Notes: generated by a model from the letters alone, not told the origin. Numbered from the stretch's first letter, positions 7,877 to 17,045 are shown. The stretch: 64,000 bases of DNA from CALKXV01 sp965228905 (GCA_965228905.1 CBDDII010000003.1:1736001-1800000), one strand, 5' to 3'. Numbers and translations are program-made.

Positions 7877-9142
7877 TCAAGAAAGTGATGAGTTATCCGA
7901 CGTATCGTCAAAACGCAGGCAGAGCACAGCGAAGGCCAGAAGCGCTACCGTAACTCCGGCGGCCACCAGGAAAGGCAGCCGCAAGGCGGCCTCGCGTCCC
8001 ATCCCCGGTTCAGCAAAGGTCACAAGCGCTCCGGCAGCCAGCGACCCAAGCGGGATCGAGCCCCAGCCAAAGAACCGATAGATCGCGTTGACCCGTCCCA
8101 AAAGGGCAGGCGGGATGACCCTTTGGCGCAGCGACACGGTGACGATGTTCCAGACCATCCCGAAGGCCCACATCAGTGCGAGGGCCGCGCCGGTCAGAAC
8201 GGCGGAATTGCTGAGACCGATCGCGGCGAAGGCGGGGATGAACATGAAAACTGCCAGAAGGATGGTTCCGCGCCCCCCAAGCCGCGCGGCGATGCCTGGC
8301 CCCAAAAGGCTGCCCAGAACGGCACCTCCGGCCCCCGCCGACAGGATCAGGCCGTACCCGGTGGCCGACAGCCCCAGCACCTCTTGCCCCAGAAGCACAA
8401 GGATGGTGTGACTGCCGAAGGTGACGAAGTTCAAAACGCTCAGCATGATCGCGAAGGTCAGGATCAAACGGTGGTTCTTCAGCCAGCGCGCGCCCTCCAT
8501 GAACTCGCGCCGGAACCCCGCGCGCGGGGCCGGAACGACACCTTTCATGGTCAGCATCCAGACCAGCAGGGCGGCGATGCCAAAGGTCAGCGCGTCAAAG
8601 ACGAAGGGCAGGGGCACCGACCAGGCAATCAGGAACCCGGCGAGCGGCGGACCGATGAACTGCCCCATGACCTGTTCGACCGACCAAATCTGACCGTTCG
8701 CGGCTTCGAGGTCGCGCGGTTCGACCACCTGCGGCAGGGCGGTTTGTGCGGCATTGTCGCGAAAGACCTCTGCCGTGCCCAGAAGGAAAGCCGCCAATGC
8801 CAGCCCCGCCACCATGGGAAATGCCTCTGCACCGTCCGCCAGCGGCAGGGGCGGGGCGGACAGGACAAGGGCCACCACGAAGAACGTCAGCACCATGCGA
8901 AAGATGTCTGCCCGCACCATAAGCGTCTGCCGGTCCATCCGGTCGGTAATAACCCCGGCGGGCAGGGCAAACAGCAACCACGGCAAACGTCCCGCTGCGG
9001 CGACGGCCCCGATCAGGAAAGGATCGCGGGTCAGAAGCGTGGCCAGCCATGGAAAGGCAAGCGCGGAAATCCCGTCACCGAGGTTCGATATCCCTGCGGC
9101 CGAGAAGAACAGGCGAAAATCGCGGTTGCGGGCAAGGAGCAT
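7877..9142 (-). CDS. MFS transporter (drug/efflux-type)
   Basis: The 421-residue membrane protein has about twelve hydrophobic segments. Features of major-facilitator permeases are visible: ISNLGDGISALAFPWLATLLT in the first helix, DRMDRQTLMVRADIFRM in the helix 2-3 loop, and FGWGSIPLGSLAAGALV in the C-terminal half. It resembles MFS_3/enterobactin-exporter-like (EntS) proteins. The substrate cannot be deduced. The start at 9142 is favoured by an AAAGG site; an upstream ATG at 9172 lacks one. It sits between C1-metabolism genes without an obvious functional link. Confidence 0.85.
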   Translation of the reverse strand: MLLARNRDFRLFFSAAGISNLGDGISALAFPWLATLLTRDPFLIGAVAAAGRLPWLLFALPAGVITDRMDRQTLMVRADIFRMVLTFFVVALVLSAPPLPLADGAEAFPMVAGLALAAFLLGTAEVFRDNAAQTALPQVVEPRDLEAANGQIWSVEQVMGQFIGPPLAGFLIAWSVPLPFVFDALTFGIAALLVWMLTMKGVVPAPRAGFRREFMEGARWLKNHRLILTFAIMLSVLNFVTFGSHTILVLLGQEVLGLSATGYGLILSAGAGGAVLGSLLGPGIAARLGGRGTILLAVFMFIPAFAAIGLSNSAVLTGAALALMWAFGMVWNIVTVSLRQRVIPPALLGRVNAIYRFFGWGSIPLGSLAAGALVTFAEPGMGREAALRLPFLVAAGVTVALLAFAVLCLRFDDTSDNSSLS

Positions 9143-9628
9143 ATGAATTGCCTTTCGGATTTTCCAAAACATGGGGCGACAGACCGGGAATGACCAGCGG
9201 GGAAGCAGGATTCGACGCGAATTCTGCCCTGCGAACGGTCAGGTCACCCAATCTTGACGGAACTTCGCGATAAACCTTTCCGACGCGCGTCAGCATCGGT
9301 TTCCATGCCGGGGTATAAAACCCCCGGCTTGTCCGACCAGCTGACAAGAGGCCCTTGAAACGGACCTTCTAGGACCAGAACGGAAGCCTTCGCAGCGGCG
9401 CCGTTGCTTTTCCACAGAATAGCCCCGACCCCGGCCCGCAAAAAAAGCGGTGACCGGGCAAAGGGCGTTGGTCCTTAGTTTCGCCCAACCCACGCAAGAT
9501 TATGAAAATGATGGGCTTTGCGCTCAGCGCAAGGCGGCTATTCCACGATGAGCCTTGCTGGCATACCAGCAAACCGCTAGGTCTCAGATAGGGGAGGAAG
9601 CCTGACCTAAATTCGAAAGGTTTCCAGA
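9143..9628. other. Intergenic region with several hairpins
   Basis: I see no credible gene here. The open frames lack ribosome sites and known motifs. The segment holds three short perfect hairpins: 9307-9328 (GCCGGGG/CCCCGGC, 8-base loop), 9518-9532 (TTGCGC/GCGCAA) and 9555-9572 (TTGCTGG/CCAGCAA). It must contain the promoters of the divergent MFS and DUF1127 genes. Confidence 0.5.
9555..9572 (+). other. 7-bp stem, 4-base loop hairpin in DUF1127 leader
   Basis: TTGCTGG-CATA-CCAGCAA is a perfect, compact hairpin 56 bases upstream of the DUF1127 start. A second hairpin (9518-9532) lies just before it. No T-run follows, so it is not an ordinary terminator. It may shape the 5' leader, or mark a small RNA or operator element. 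Confidence 0.4.
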
Positions 9629-9862
9629 ATGACGACGCAAGACGCTTACGCAGCACAATCCGTACCGCTCGGCGCACGCCTGAAGCGGGGGCTTGGTGCC
9701 TTCTTCTCGGGGATTGGCAACGCCCTGATTTCTTACGCTGACGCGCGGGGCCGCATGAGCGAGATCGAACGCTACAACAACATGAGCGACGCGGAACTGG
9801 CCAAGCTGGGCCTGACGCGAGAAGACATTCCGCGCCACGTGTTCCGCGACATGCTGGCCTAG
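9629..9862 (+). CDS. DUF1127 domain small basic protein
   Basis: The 77-residue protein carries the DUF1127 signature in its C-terminal half: an SEIERYNNMSDAELAKLGL helix, then TREDIPRHVFRDML. DUF1127 proteins are small and often Arg-rich. Several in alphaproteobacteria act in RNA maturation and turnover or in phosphate and stress responses. Upstream hairpins suggest post-transcriptional control. Its TAG stop overlaps the TAG stop of the convergent MetF-like gene within a shared CTAG. Confidence 0.85.
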   Translation: MTTQDAYAAQSVPLGARLKRGLGAFFSGIGNALISYADARGRMSEIERYNNMSDAELAKLGLTREDIPRHVFRDMLA

Positions 9863-10776
9863 CCCGCAGCAACTGCCTTTGCACCGCGAGACTGCGCCCA
9901 GGTTGCGCTGGCCTTGATCCCGCCAAGCGGGAACAGGTGCATATGCGTGATGGCGAAATCGGGATTGGCCGCCCGGTGGTGCGCCAGCGCGGTGACCACG
10001 TCGTCGGGTTCGTAAGGCAAGAGCAGCTTGGACACATCAAGCGCCCGTTTTTGCAGAACCTTCAGCGACGGCCCGACACCGCAGGCCACGGCGAACTTGA
10101 TCAGCGTCTGCAACTTCGCCGGCCCCGCGATCCCGATGTGGATCGGCAGATCGACACCCGCCGCCTGAACGCCATTCGCCCATTCGATGATCGGCCCGGC
10201 GTCAAAGGCGAATTGCGTGACAATCGCCATTTCCGCATCGGTGCGCTTGTTGAACTCGGTCTTCCAGCGCAGCGCTTCTTCCACGTTCTTCATGCTGCCG
10301 TCGGCGTCGATGTCACGGTTGCCCTCGGGGTGGCCCGCGACGTGAAGCCGTTCGAACCCGGCGCGATCAAAGCACCCGGATTCAAGCATTTGCATGGAAG
10401 AGTGAAAGTCGCCCGCAGGCTCGGAAACGCCACCGGCCAGGATCAAGCCCTGCTTCACGTCCGCCTCGCCCTGGTACCGCGCGATCCAGTCTTCCAGAAC
10501 GCCCAGGTCCTTGATGATCCGGGCCGGGAAATGCGGCATCACCTGAAAACCGTCGGCATTCAGACGTTTCGCGGTGGCCACCATGTCCTCGATCGGGGTG
10601 CCGTCGATATGGGCGATGTAGACGCGGGTGTTTTCCGGAAGGATGGCGCGGAAATCCTCGACCTTCTCGGCGGTGCGCGGCATCACCTCGATCGAGAAAT
10701 CGGTCAGGAAATCCGAGACCTTGGGATCGACCGGCATCTCCCCTTCGGACTTTTTACGGAATTTCAGCAGGCTCAT
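9859..10776 (-). CDS. Methylenetetrahydrofolate reductase-like protein (MetF family)
   Basis: The 305-residue protein has the TIM-barrel pattern of MetF-type reductases: SIEVMPRTAEKVEDF, VYIAHIDGTP, GFQVMPHFPAR, LAGGVSEPAGDF, and HVAGHPEGNRD, followed by VTQFAFDAG. The family reduces methylene-THF to methyl-THF with FAD, or runs the reverse reaction in catabolic C1 pathways. Placement beside methyl-THF methyltransferase and RACo genes points to the oxidative direction, taking methyl-THF from demethylation towards formate. The start at 10776 follows AAGGGA; a longer frame would overlap the upstream gene. Its own end overlaps the DUF1127 stop. Confidence 0.88.
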   Translation of the reverse strand: MSLLKFRKKSEGEMPVDPKVSDFLTDFSIEVMPRTAEKVEDFRAILPENTRVYIAHIDGTPIEDMVATAKRLNADGFQVMPHFPARIIKDLGVLEDWIARYQGEADVKQGLILAGGVSEPAGDFHSSMQMLESGCFDRAGFERLHVAGHPEGNRDIDADGSMKNVEEALRWKTEFNKRTDAEMAIVTQFAFDAGPIIEWANGVQAAGVDLPIHIGIAGPAKLQTLIKFAVACGVGPSLKVLQKRALDVSKLLLPYEPDDVVTALAHHRAANPDFAITHMHLFPLGGIKASATWAQSRGAKAVAAG

Positions 10777-10802
10777 CAGATATTCCCTTATGTCACCGGC
10801 CG

Positions 10803-11099
10803 TCAGGCCCATCCGTCATTCTCGATCAGCGCCTTCAGACGGTCCTGATCGTATTCCTTTTCGATCCGGGCCGCTTCCGCGCTTGCGGCTTCTTCCGGCG
10901 TGCCCTCGCGCTCCCCCGAAGCCACCTTGCGCCATTCCGAGAGGTAGGCATCGGAATCCTTCGCACCCACCTTCATCGCCGCCCGGTCAATCGCCTGTTC
11001 GAACCGTTCCGGCAAAGGCGCCTTCGCCCCCCGCCGACCCTTGCCGACGATAACCTGCGCGGGCATGTCGCGCCAGTAGACGATGGTAACCTCGGGCAT
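10803..11099 (-). CDS. PF13769 'virulence factor' domain small protein
   Basis: The 98-residue soluble protein begins MPEVTIVYWRDMPAQVIVGKGRRG, the recognisable start of the PF13769 family, misleadingly named 'virulence factor'. Family members are regularly encoded next to MetF and corrinoid methyl-transfer genes in roseobacters, so an accessory C1 role is more likely than virulence. The start at 11099 follows an AGGAG site. The gene ends 26 bases before the MetF-like start, so the two are probably co-transcribed. The molecular function is unknown. Confidence 0.8.
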   Translation of the reverse strand: MPEVTIVYWRDMPAQVIVGKGRRGAKAPLPERFEQAIDRAAMKVGAKDSDAYLSEWRKVASGEREGTPEEAASAEAARIEKEYDQDRLKALIENDGWA

Positions 11100-11615
11100 T
11101 CCGGCACTCCTGTTCCCTGCGTGATACGTCCAGTCATCGCCGAAACGAGGACGAATTTCGACATCTTTCCGCAAGGGCGCGACATTGGGGCGGCGGTGTA
11201 AGGGGGGACGTGAAGAAAAACATCTGCTTTGCGGACGTTGCTGCCACTCGCTAATCTCGAGACAGTCATCGCCAAGCACAACCGCCCGGCGCAGTCCGGG
11301 CATCGCCCGACCTCCCGTCGCACCAAAGGTGCGCCGGTTTGAAATAGGCACGCCTACGGCGTGACGGAGGGCGATTTTGGAACGGCCAAGGGAATGACGA
11401 TCGGCGGCTTGGAGATGCCGAACCTCACACAAACGAAGCAAACGCCCTCCAGGTCGGTCGACGCCCAGACTGCGCCTTTTCCCCCCAACATTCCCCAATT
11501 TCCCCGCACCCCCTTGCTTGCCAAGCCCAAGACCCACAGATAGGGTGCGCGGCAATCAAAAAGGGGCGGTCTCGCCCGTCGCCATAAAGACGAATAAAAC
11601 AAAGGAACCGCGTCC
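11100..11615. other. Intergenic region between divergent C1 and sec genes
   Basis: This 516-base gap separates the C1 gene group from yajC. No convincing coding frame, tRNA or known RNA is apparent. A small hairpin (CACGCC-TAC-GGCGTG, 11349-11363) is present. The stretch before yajC holds an AAAGGA ribosome site and should include the promoter of the sec operon. Confidence 0.5.
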
Positions 11616-11942
<327 letters not shown>

Positions 11943-11951
11943 GGGCTTTAC

Positions 11952-13613
11952 ATGCTTCAGATCCCCCTCTGGAAGCGGGTGCTGATCCTGGCCGTTTGCG
12001 CCGCCGGGATCCTGTTTTCCTTTCCCAATGGTTTCTACGGCCCGGTCGAACGCCACAACAAGGCGGCGGTCGAGATCGCCGAATTCGGTTCGACGCCCGA
12101 GCGTGAGGCGGAACTGGCCCAATGGCCCGGCTTCCTGCCATCGACGCTTATCAACCTTGGCCTTGACCTGAAGGGCGGCGCACAGCTTTTGCTCGATGTG
12201 GATGTCGAGGATGTCTACCAGACAAGGATGGACGTCCTTTGGCCCGAAGTGCGCGACAGCCTTGTGGAAATCCGCAACCAGGTCGGCTTTGTCGAAAAGA
12301 TCGAAGACACGCCCAATGGCGTCTTGCAGATCCGTATCCAGAATGCCGACGCTCTGGGCGAGGCCCTGACCGCCGCGCGGTCCCACGCCCGCCAGATCGT
12401 CAGCCTGACGGGGGCAGGCGGCAGCACGCTCGACATCGCGGGGCAGGGCGACACGATCACCATTCAACTGTCAGAGGCCGAAAAGGTCGAAACCGACAGC
12501 CGCACGGTCCAGCAGACACTTGAGATTCTGCGCCGCCGGATTGATCCCGAAGGTGTCACCGAACCCTCGATCACCCGGCAGGGCACCGACCGCGTGCTGA
12601 TCCAGGTGCCAGGCATCAGCGGCGAAGAACTGAAAGAACGGATCGGCAAACCGGCGCGTCTGACCTTCCACACGGTTGTCAGCCCGGCCCGCAGCGCCGG
12701 CGATCCGGTGCGTGCGGGCAACATCCTTGTGCGCGACATGGAAGACACGGCCCAGTATTACGAGTTGGGCGGCACCCCGGTTCTGTCCGGCGAAGACCTG
12801 ACCGATGCGCAACCGAGTTTCGACCAGAACGGCCGCCCCGCCGTTTCCTTCCAGTTCAACCCGGCCGCCGCGCAGGTGTTCTGCAACTTCACGTCGGAAA
12901 ACGAAGGCGCCCTGTTCGCCACGGTTCTGGACGACGAGGTCATTACCGCCCCGCAAATCCGCGAACCGATCTGCGGTGGATCCGGCCAGATCACCGGCAA
13001 TTTCACCGTGGAAAGCTCGACCGAGCTGTCGGTCCTTCTGCGTGCCGGTGCCTTGCCTGCCGATTTGAACTTCCTGTCGGAAACCTCGGTCAGCCCGACG
13101 CTTGGGCAGGATTCCATCGACGCGGGCCGCATCGCCTGCGTCATCGCCTTTGCCGCCGTCATGGTCTTCATGGCGCTCAGCTATGGTCTGTTCGGCATCT
13201 TCGCGAACCTCGCCCTGATCCTGAACGTGTTCCTTCTGCTCGGCGTCCTGTCGATCTTCGGCGCGACCCTGACGCTGCCCGGCATCGCGGGGATCGTTCT
13301 GACCATCGGCATGGCGGTGGACGCCAACGTGCTGGTCTTTGAACGGATACGTGAGGAACTGAAAACCGCGAAAGGCCCTAGCCGCGCCATCGAGTTGGGC
13401 TATGAAAAGGCGCTTTCGGCCATCGTGGATGCCAACATCACCACGGGCATCACCGCGCTGATCCTCTTTGCGCTCGGCTCCGGCCCCGTCAAGGGCTTCG
13501 GCGTCACTCTGATGGTGGGCATCGTCACCTCCGTCTTTACCGCGATCTTCGTCACAAGGCTGTTCATCGTCATGTGGTTCGAGCGTCGTCGACCCAGAAC
13601 AATCGAGGTGTGA
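11952..13613 (+). CDS. secD: Protein translocase subunit SecD
   Basis: The 553-residue membrane protein has an N-terminal helix, a large periplasmic P1 domain (GLDLKGGAQLLLDVD and QQTLEILRRRIDPEGVTEPSI are family hallmarks) and a C-terminal five-helix RND-type domain (ALSYGLFGIFANLALILN, GIVLTIGMAVDANVLVFERI). The Asp in GMAVDANVLVFERIREE belongs to the proton-relay segment. SecD works with SecF to pull exported proteins across the membrane using the proton gradient. Only one base separates its stop from secF. Confidence 0.97.
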   Translation: MLQIPLWKRVLILAVCAAGILFSFPNGFYGPVERHNKAAVEIAEFGSTPEREAELAQWPGFLPSTLINLGLDLKGGAQLLLDVDVEDVYQTRMDVLWPEVRDSLVEIRNQVGFVEKIEDTPNGVLQIRIQNADALGEALTAARSHARQIVSLTGAGGSTLDIAGQGDTITIQLSEAEKVETDSRTVQQTLEILRRRIDPEGVTEPSITRQGTDRVLIQVPGISGEELKERIGKPARLTFHTVVSPARSAGDPVRAGNILVRDMEDTAQYYELGGTPVLSGEDLTDAQPSFDQNGRPAVSFQFNPAAAQVFCNFTSENEGALFATVLDDEVITAPQIREPICGGSGQITGNFTVESSTELSVLLRAGALPADLNFLSETSVSPTLGQDSIDAGRIACVIAFAAVMVFMALSYGLFGIFANLALILNVFLLLGVLSIFGATLTLPGIAGIVLTIGMAVDANVLVFERIREELKTAKGPSRAIELGYEKALSAIVDANITTGITALILFALGSGPVKGFGVTLMVGIVTSVFTAIFVTRLFIVMWFERRRPRTIEV

Positions 13614-13614
13614 G

Positions 13615-14592
13615 ATGCGGCTGAGACTGGTTCCACAAAACACGAGCTATGATTTCTTCCGCTTCCGCAAGGCGACAATGGGATTGTCGGTCGTGCTGGT
13701 CGTCGCCTCGGTCGTACTTTGGCTGATGGTCGGGCTGAACTTCGGCATCGACTTCAAGGGCGGCACAAGCATCCGCACCGAAGCCGAAACCACCGTCGAT
13801 ACAGGGGCTTACCGCGATGCGTTGAACCCGCTTGGGTTTGGCGAGGTCAGTATTGTCGAGGTTTCCGACCCCACCTTCCGTGACGACCAGAACGTGGCCA
13901 CCATCACGATCCAGGCCCAGGAAGGCGAAGAGGCCGCCACCGACGAGATGATCGGTGCAATCCGGCAAGCGCTCGAGTCGGTCGATCCCACGATTGAACT
14001 GACATCGGTGGAATCCGTCGGCCCCGAGATTTCGGGCGAATTGGTGCAAACGGCGGTGATTGCCGTTCTGGCAGCACTTGCGGCGATCCTGTTCTACATC
14101 TGGCTGCGCTTTGAGTGGCAATTCTCGGTCGGCGCGGTCGCGGCCCTGTTCCATGACGTGATGCTGACCATCGGCATCTTCAGCCTGCTGCAAATCCGCT
14201 TTGACCTCGCGACCATCGCGGCGATCCTGACCATCGTCGGCTATTCGATCAACGATACCGTGGTGATCTTCGACCGGCTGCGCGAGAACCTTCGCAAATA
14301 CAAGAAGATGGACCTGCAAGAGGTGATGAACCTCTCGGTCAACGAAACCCTGTCGCGCACCCTGATGACATCCGGCACCACGCTTCTGGCGCTGATCGCG
14401 CTGTTGATCTTTGGCGGGGACGTGATCCGGGGCTTTGTTTTTGCCATAACTTGGGGCGTGATCGTCGGCACCTATTCTTCGGTCTACGTGGCCAAGAACG
14501 TGGTTCTGATGCTGGGCGTCAAACGCGACTGGTCCAAGCCGACGGACGGTGGCGGCGGTGCAGGCACGCAATTTGCCAACGTAGATGCTTGA
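13615..14592 (+). CDS. secF: Protein translocase subunit SecF
   Basis: The 325-residue protein has the SecF N-terminal helix, a small periplasmic domain with GLNFGIDFKGGTSIR, and the C-terminal helices with GYSINDTVVIFDRLRENLR and LSRTLMTSGTTLLALIALL. It forms the SecDF complex with the preceding product. Its 3' end overlaps the next gene by 8 bases, which ties the TSUP permease to the same transcript. Confidence 0.97.
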   Translation: MRLRLVPQNTSYDFFRFRKATMGLSVVLVVASVVLWLMVGLNFGIDFKGGTSIRTEAETTVDTGAYRDALNPLGFGEVSIVEVSDPTFRDDQNVATITIQAQEGEEAATDEMIGAIRQALESVDPTIELTSVESVGPEISGELVQTAVIAVLAALAAILFYIWLRFEWQFSVGAVAALFHDVMLTIGIFSLLQIRFDLATIAAILTIVGYSINDTVVIFDRLRENLRKYKKMDLQEVMNLSVNETLSRTLMTSGTTLLALIALLIFGGDVIRGFVFAITWGVIVGTYSSVYVAKNVVLMLGVKRDWSKPTDGGGGAGTQFANVDA

Positions 14593-15337
14593 GGCCCTGA
14601 CCGAGGCCCTTCGCTTCGAAGGGCTTTGGTTTCTGGCCCTTGGCGCCGTGGTTGCAGGCATCGTGCGCGGCTTCTGCGGCTTTGGCTCGGCCATGGTCTA
14701 TCTGCCGGTCGCAGGTCAGGTGCTGACCCCGTTCGAAGCGATCACCACGATCCTTGCGATGGAGTTGATCGCGCCCCTGATCCATGTCCCCCGCGCCTTG
14801 AAAGACGGCCATCCGGGCGACGTGATGCGTTTGACCATCGGGGCGGTCGTGGCCGTGCCAATCGGCGTTCTGATCCTATCTATCGTTGACCCGGATGTCT
14901 TTCGCTGGACCGTTTCAATCGTCGCGATCCTGCTGTTGACCATGCTGATCGCCGGGGTGCGCTATCGCGGCGTTCTGACCAAGCCGATGATCTATGGCAC
15001 GGGCGCGGCGGGCGGTTTCCTTGGCGGGTCGGCGGGGCTTCCCGGCCCGCCGATCATCCTGCTTTACATGGCCTCGACCCTGCCCGCCGCCGCCGTCCGT
15101 GCGAACAACACGCTGTATCTTCTGACCGTCGATGTGGTCATGATCGCCGTCCTTTACCTGCGCGGATTCCTTCAGGCCTCGGCCGTCGTGCTCGGCATCC
15201 TTTTGATCCTGCCCTATCTTCTGGGCAACTGGATCGGCGGGCTGTTGTTCCGCCCCGAGGCCGAGGCCTTGTATCGCCGCATCGCCTACGCAATCATTGC
15301 CGCATCGGCGATCCACGGTCTGCCGATCTGGGACTGA
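14585..15337 (+). CDS. TSUP (TauE/SafE) family membrane permease
   Basis: The 250-residue polytopic protein has two related halves of about four helices each. Typical TSUP stretches are VAGIVRGFCGFGSAMVYLP near the start and GTGAAGGFLGGSAGLPGPP in the middle. TSUP proteins move sulfite, sulfoacetate or other small organic anions; the substrate here is unknown. It overlaps the end of secF by 8 bases, an arrangement probably reflecting operon compaction rather than a role in secretion. Confidence 0.85.
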   Translation: MLEALTEALRFEGLWFLALGAVVAGIVRGFCGFGSAMVYLPVAGQVLTPFEAITTILAMELIAPLIHVPRALKDGHPGDVMRLTIGAVVAVPIGVLILSIVDPDVFRWTVSIVAILLLTMLIAGVRYRGVLTKPMIYGTGAAGGFLGGSAGLPGPPIILLYMASTLPAAAVRANNTLYLLTVDVVMIAVLYLRGFLQASAVVLGILLILPYLLGNWIGGLLFRPEAEALYRRIAYAIIAASAIHGLPIWD

Positions 15338-15348
15338 AGGACAAAGCG

Positions 15349-15696
15349 ATGCGCCTGAACGAAGTCACCTATACCGACGCCCTGCCGATCGACGGCTATG
15401 GCCCCGGCTTTTTCCGTATCGGCGGCAAGGTCATGGAAGGCCCGCTTGCGGTGTTGCCGGACGGCCCCGTCGCCTGGGGCGGGTTCGAAGATGCCGAGAC
15501 GCTGATCGCCGCAGATGTCGACGTGATCCTTGTCGGCACGGGGAAAGAGATTGCGCATATCCCGGCAGCACTCCGCGACCGGTTGGAAGCCGCCGGCATC
15601 GGGGTCGAGGTGATGGGCTCCCCCCAGGCCTGCCGGACCTACAACGTGCTTTTGGGCGAAGGCCGCCGCGTCGCCATCGCCCTGATCCCGATCTGA
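15349..15696 (+). CDS. Mth938-like (DUF498/NDUFAF3-type) domain protein
   Basis: The 115-residue soluble protein has the Mth938/Xcc1710-like fold pattern: IDGYGPGFFRIGGKVMEGPL, VDVILVGTGKEIAHIPA, and GSPQACRTYNVLLGEGRRV. The eukaryotic relative NDUFAF3 assists complex I assembly, and the bacterial role is not established. In Rhodobacterales it sits between secDF and the cytochrome c maturation genes, as it does here, 9 bases ahead of ccmA. Confidence 0.85.
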   Translation: MRLNEVTYTDALPIDGYGPGFFRIGGKVMEGPLAVLPDGPVAWGGFEDAETLIAADVDVILVGTGKEIAHIPAALRDRLEAAGIGVEVMGSPQACRTYNVLLGEGRRVAIALIPI

Positions 15697-15705
15697 GCCG
15701 CAGCC

Positions 15706-16329
15706 TTGGCCAAGACCCTTCTCACCCTCAACGACCTGGCCTGCACGCGCGGCGGTATGGTGGTGCTTTCGGGGGTGAACCTGTCGCTTGAGGCGGGGAA
15801 AGCCGTTGTGCTGCGCGGACCGAACGGATCGGGCAAGACGACGCTTTTGCGCACCATCGCCGGGCTGCAACCGCCCGTCGCGGGGCGGTGCGCGGTCGAT
15901 GGCGAAGACATCGCCTATTCCGCCCATGCCGATGCGATCAAGCCCACGCTTTCGGTGCGCGAAAACCTTGCATTCTGGGCCGGGCTGTTCGGCCAGCGCG
16001 ACATCGCGCCCGCATTGCAGGCGTTCCAGCTTGCCCCCCTTGAAAACCGCCCCGCGCAATCTCTCTCGGCGGGGCAGAAACGCCGCCTTGGCCTTGCGCG
16101 CATGTGCGTGACGGGTCGCGCGATCTGGCTGATGGACGAACCAACGGTGTCGCTGGACAAGGCGGCGGTCGGGATGTTCGCCGATGCGACCCGCGCCCAT
16201 TTGGCCGCGGGCGGAGCGGCGATCATCGCCACCCACATCGACCTCGGGTTGGAGGCCGACACACTGGACCTTCAGCAATTCAAACCGGACAGGGTACAAC
16301 CGCAGGATTTTGACGAGGCTTTCCTGTGA
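15706..16329 (+). CDS. ccmA: Haem exporter ATP-binding protein CcmA
   Basis: The 207-residue ABC ATPase has Walker A GPNGSGKTT, signature LSAGQKRRLGLARM and Walker B IWLMDEPTVSLD. The short length and position before ccmB identify CcmA, which drives release of holo-CcmE during cytochrome c maturation. A TTG start is used at 15706, giving the usual N-terminus. The gene overlaps ccmB by 4 bases. The c-type cytochromes elsewhere in the window depend on this system. Confidence 0.92.
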   Translation: MAKTLLTLNDLACTRGGMVVLSGVNLSLEAGKAVVLRGPNGSGKTTLLRTIAGLQPPVAGRCAVDGEDIAYSAHADAIKPTLSVRENLAFWAGLFGQRDIAPALQAFQLAPLENRPAQSLSAGQKRRLGLARMCVTGRAIWLMDEPTVSLDKAAVGMFADATRAHLAAGGAAIIATHIDLGLEADTLDLQQFKPDRVQPQDFDEAFL

Positions 16330-16982
16330 TCCGGCTGGTGCTGCGCGACCTGACACTGGCGATCCGCGCCGGTGGCGGCTTTGGCTTGGCACTGGCCTTT
16401 TTCCTGATCGTCTGCGTGCTGGTCCCCTTTGGCGTGGGGCCGGGGGCGGACAGGCTGGCCCCGATTGCGCCCGGCATCCTCTGGCTGGGCGCGCTTCTGG
16501 CCTGTCTTCTGTCGCTCGACCGGATGTTCCAGGCGGATTACGAGGATGGCTCGCTCGACGTGCTGGCGACCGCGCCCTTGCCGCTTGAGGCGCTTGCCTT
16601 CGCGAAAACAGCCGCGCACTGGCTGACAACGGGCCTGCCCTTGACGCTGGTCGCGCCCCTGCTGGCGCTTCTGCTGCACATGCCGGCGCAGGGGCAGGGC
16701 GTGCTGGCGCTGAGCCTCTTGATCGGCACACCCGCCCTGTCGATGATCGGGGCCTTCGGTGCGGCGCTGACCGTGGGGCTGAAACGCGGCGGGTTGCTGT
16801 TGTCGCTTCTGGTCTTGCCGCTTTACGTGCCGACACTGATCTTCGGGGCTGACGCCACGCGCCGCGCGGTGGAAGGGCAGGCGGCCACAACGCCACTTCT
16901 TCTTCTGGCCGCGATCACATTGGGAAGTTTCGCGCTTTTGCCCTTCGCGGCGGCGGCGGCATTGCGGATCAACCTCAGGTAA
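16326..16982 (+). CDS. ccmB: Haem exporter membrane protein CcmB
   Basis: The 218-residue protein has six hydrophobic segments and CcmB-like stretches: FGVGPGADRLAPIAPGILW, LLSLDRMFQADYEDGSLD, and LLSLLVLPLYVPTLIFGA. It starts at a GTG overlapping the ccmA stop. It is the membrane part of the CcmAB ATPase. In related genomes ccmC, ccmD and ccmG usually follow; here a convergent terminator and bioY come next, so the remaining ccm genes must be elsewhere. Confidence 0.92.
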   Translation: MIRLVLRDLTLAIRAGGGFGLALAFFLIVCVLVPFGVGPGADRLAPIAPGILWLGALLACLLSLDRMFQADYEDGSLDVLATAPLPLEALAFAKTAAHWLTTGLPLTLVAPLLALLLHMPAQGQGVLALSLLIGTPALSMIGAFGAALTVGLKRGGLLLSLLVLPLYVPTLIFGADATRRAVEGQAATTPLLLLAAITLGSFALLPFAAAAALRINLR

Positions 16983-16990
16983 CCACACCC

Positions 16991-17022
16991 CAAAAGAAAA
17001 CGCGGGCCGAAAGACCCGCGTT
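16991..17022 (-). terminator. Rho-independent terminator of bioY
   Basis: On the minus strand, AACGCGGG and CCCGCGTT form an 8-bp stem around an 8-base loop, followed by TTCTTTTG. It lies just after the bioY stop and also just after ccmB on the other strand. The T-rich tail is on the bioY side. Confidence 0.8.
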
Positions 17023-17045
17023 GACTTGTTTGGTTGTTGGGTGGC

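Noticed and set aside
10803..11099. A virulence function suggested by the family name
   Set aside because: The PF13769 name is historical. The neighbours are folate and corrinoid C1 genes, and nothing else in the window is virulence-related.
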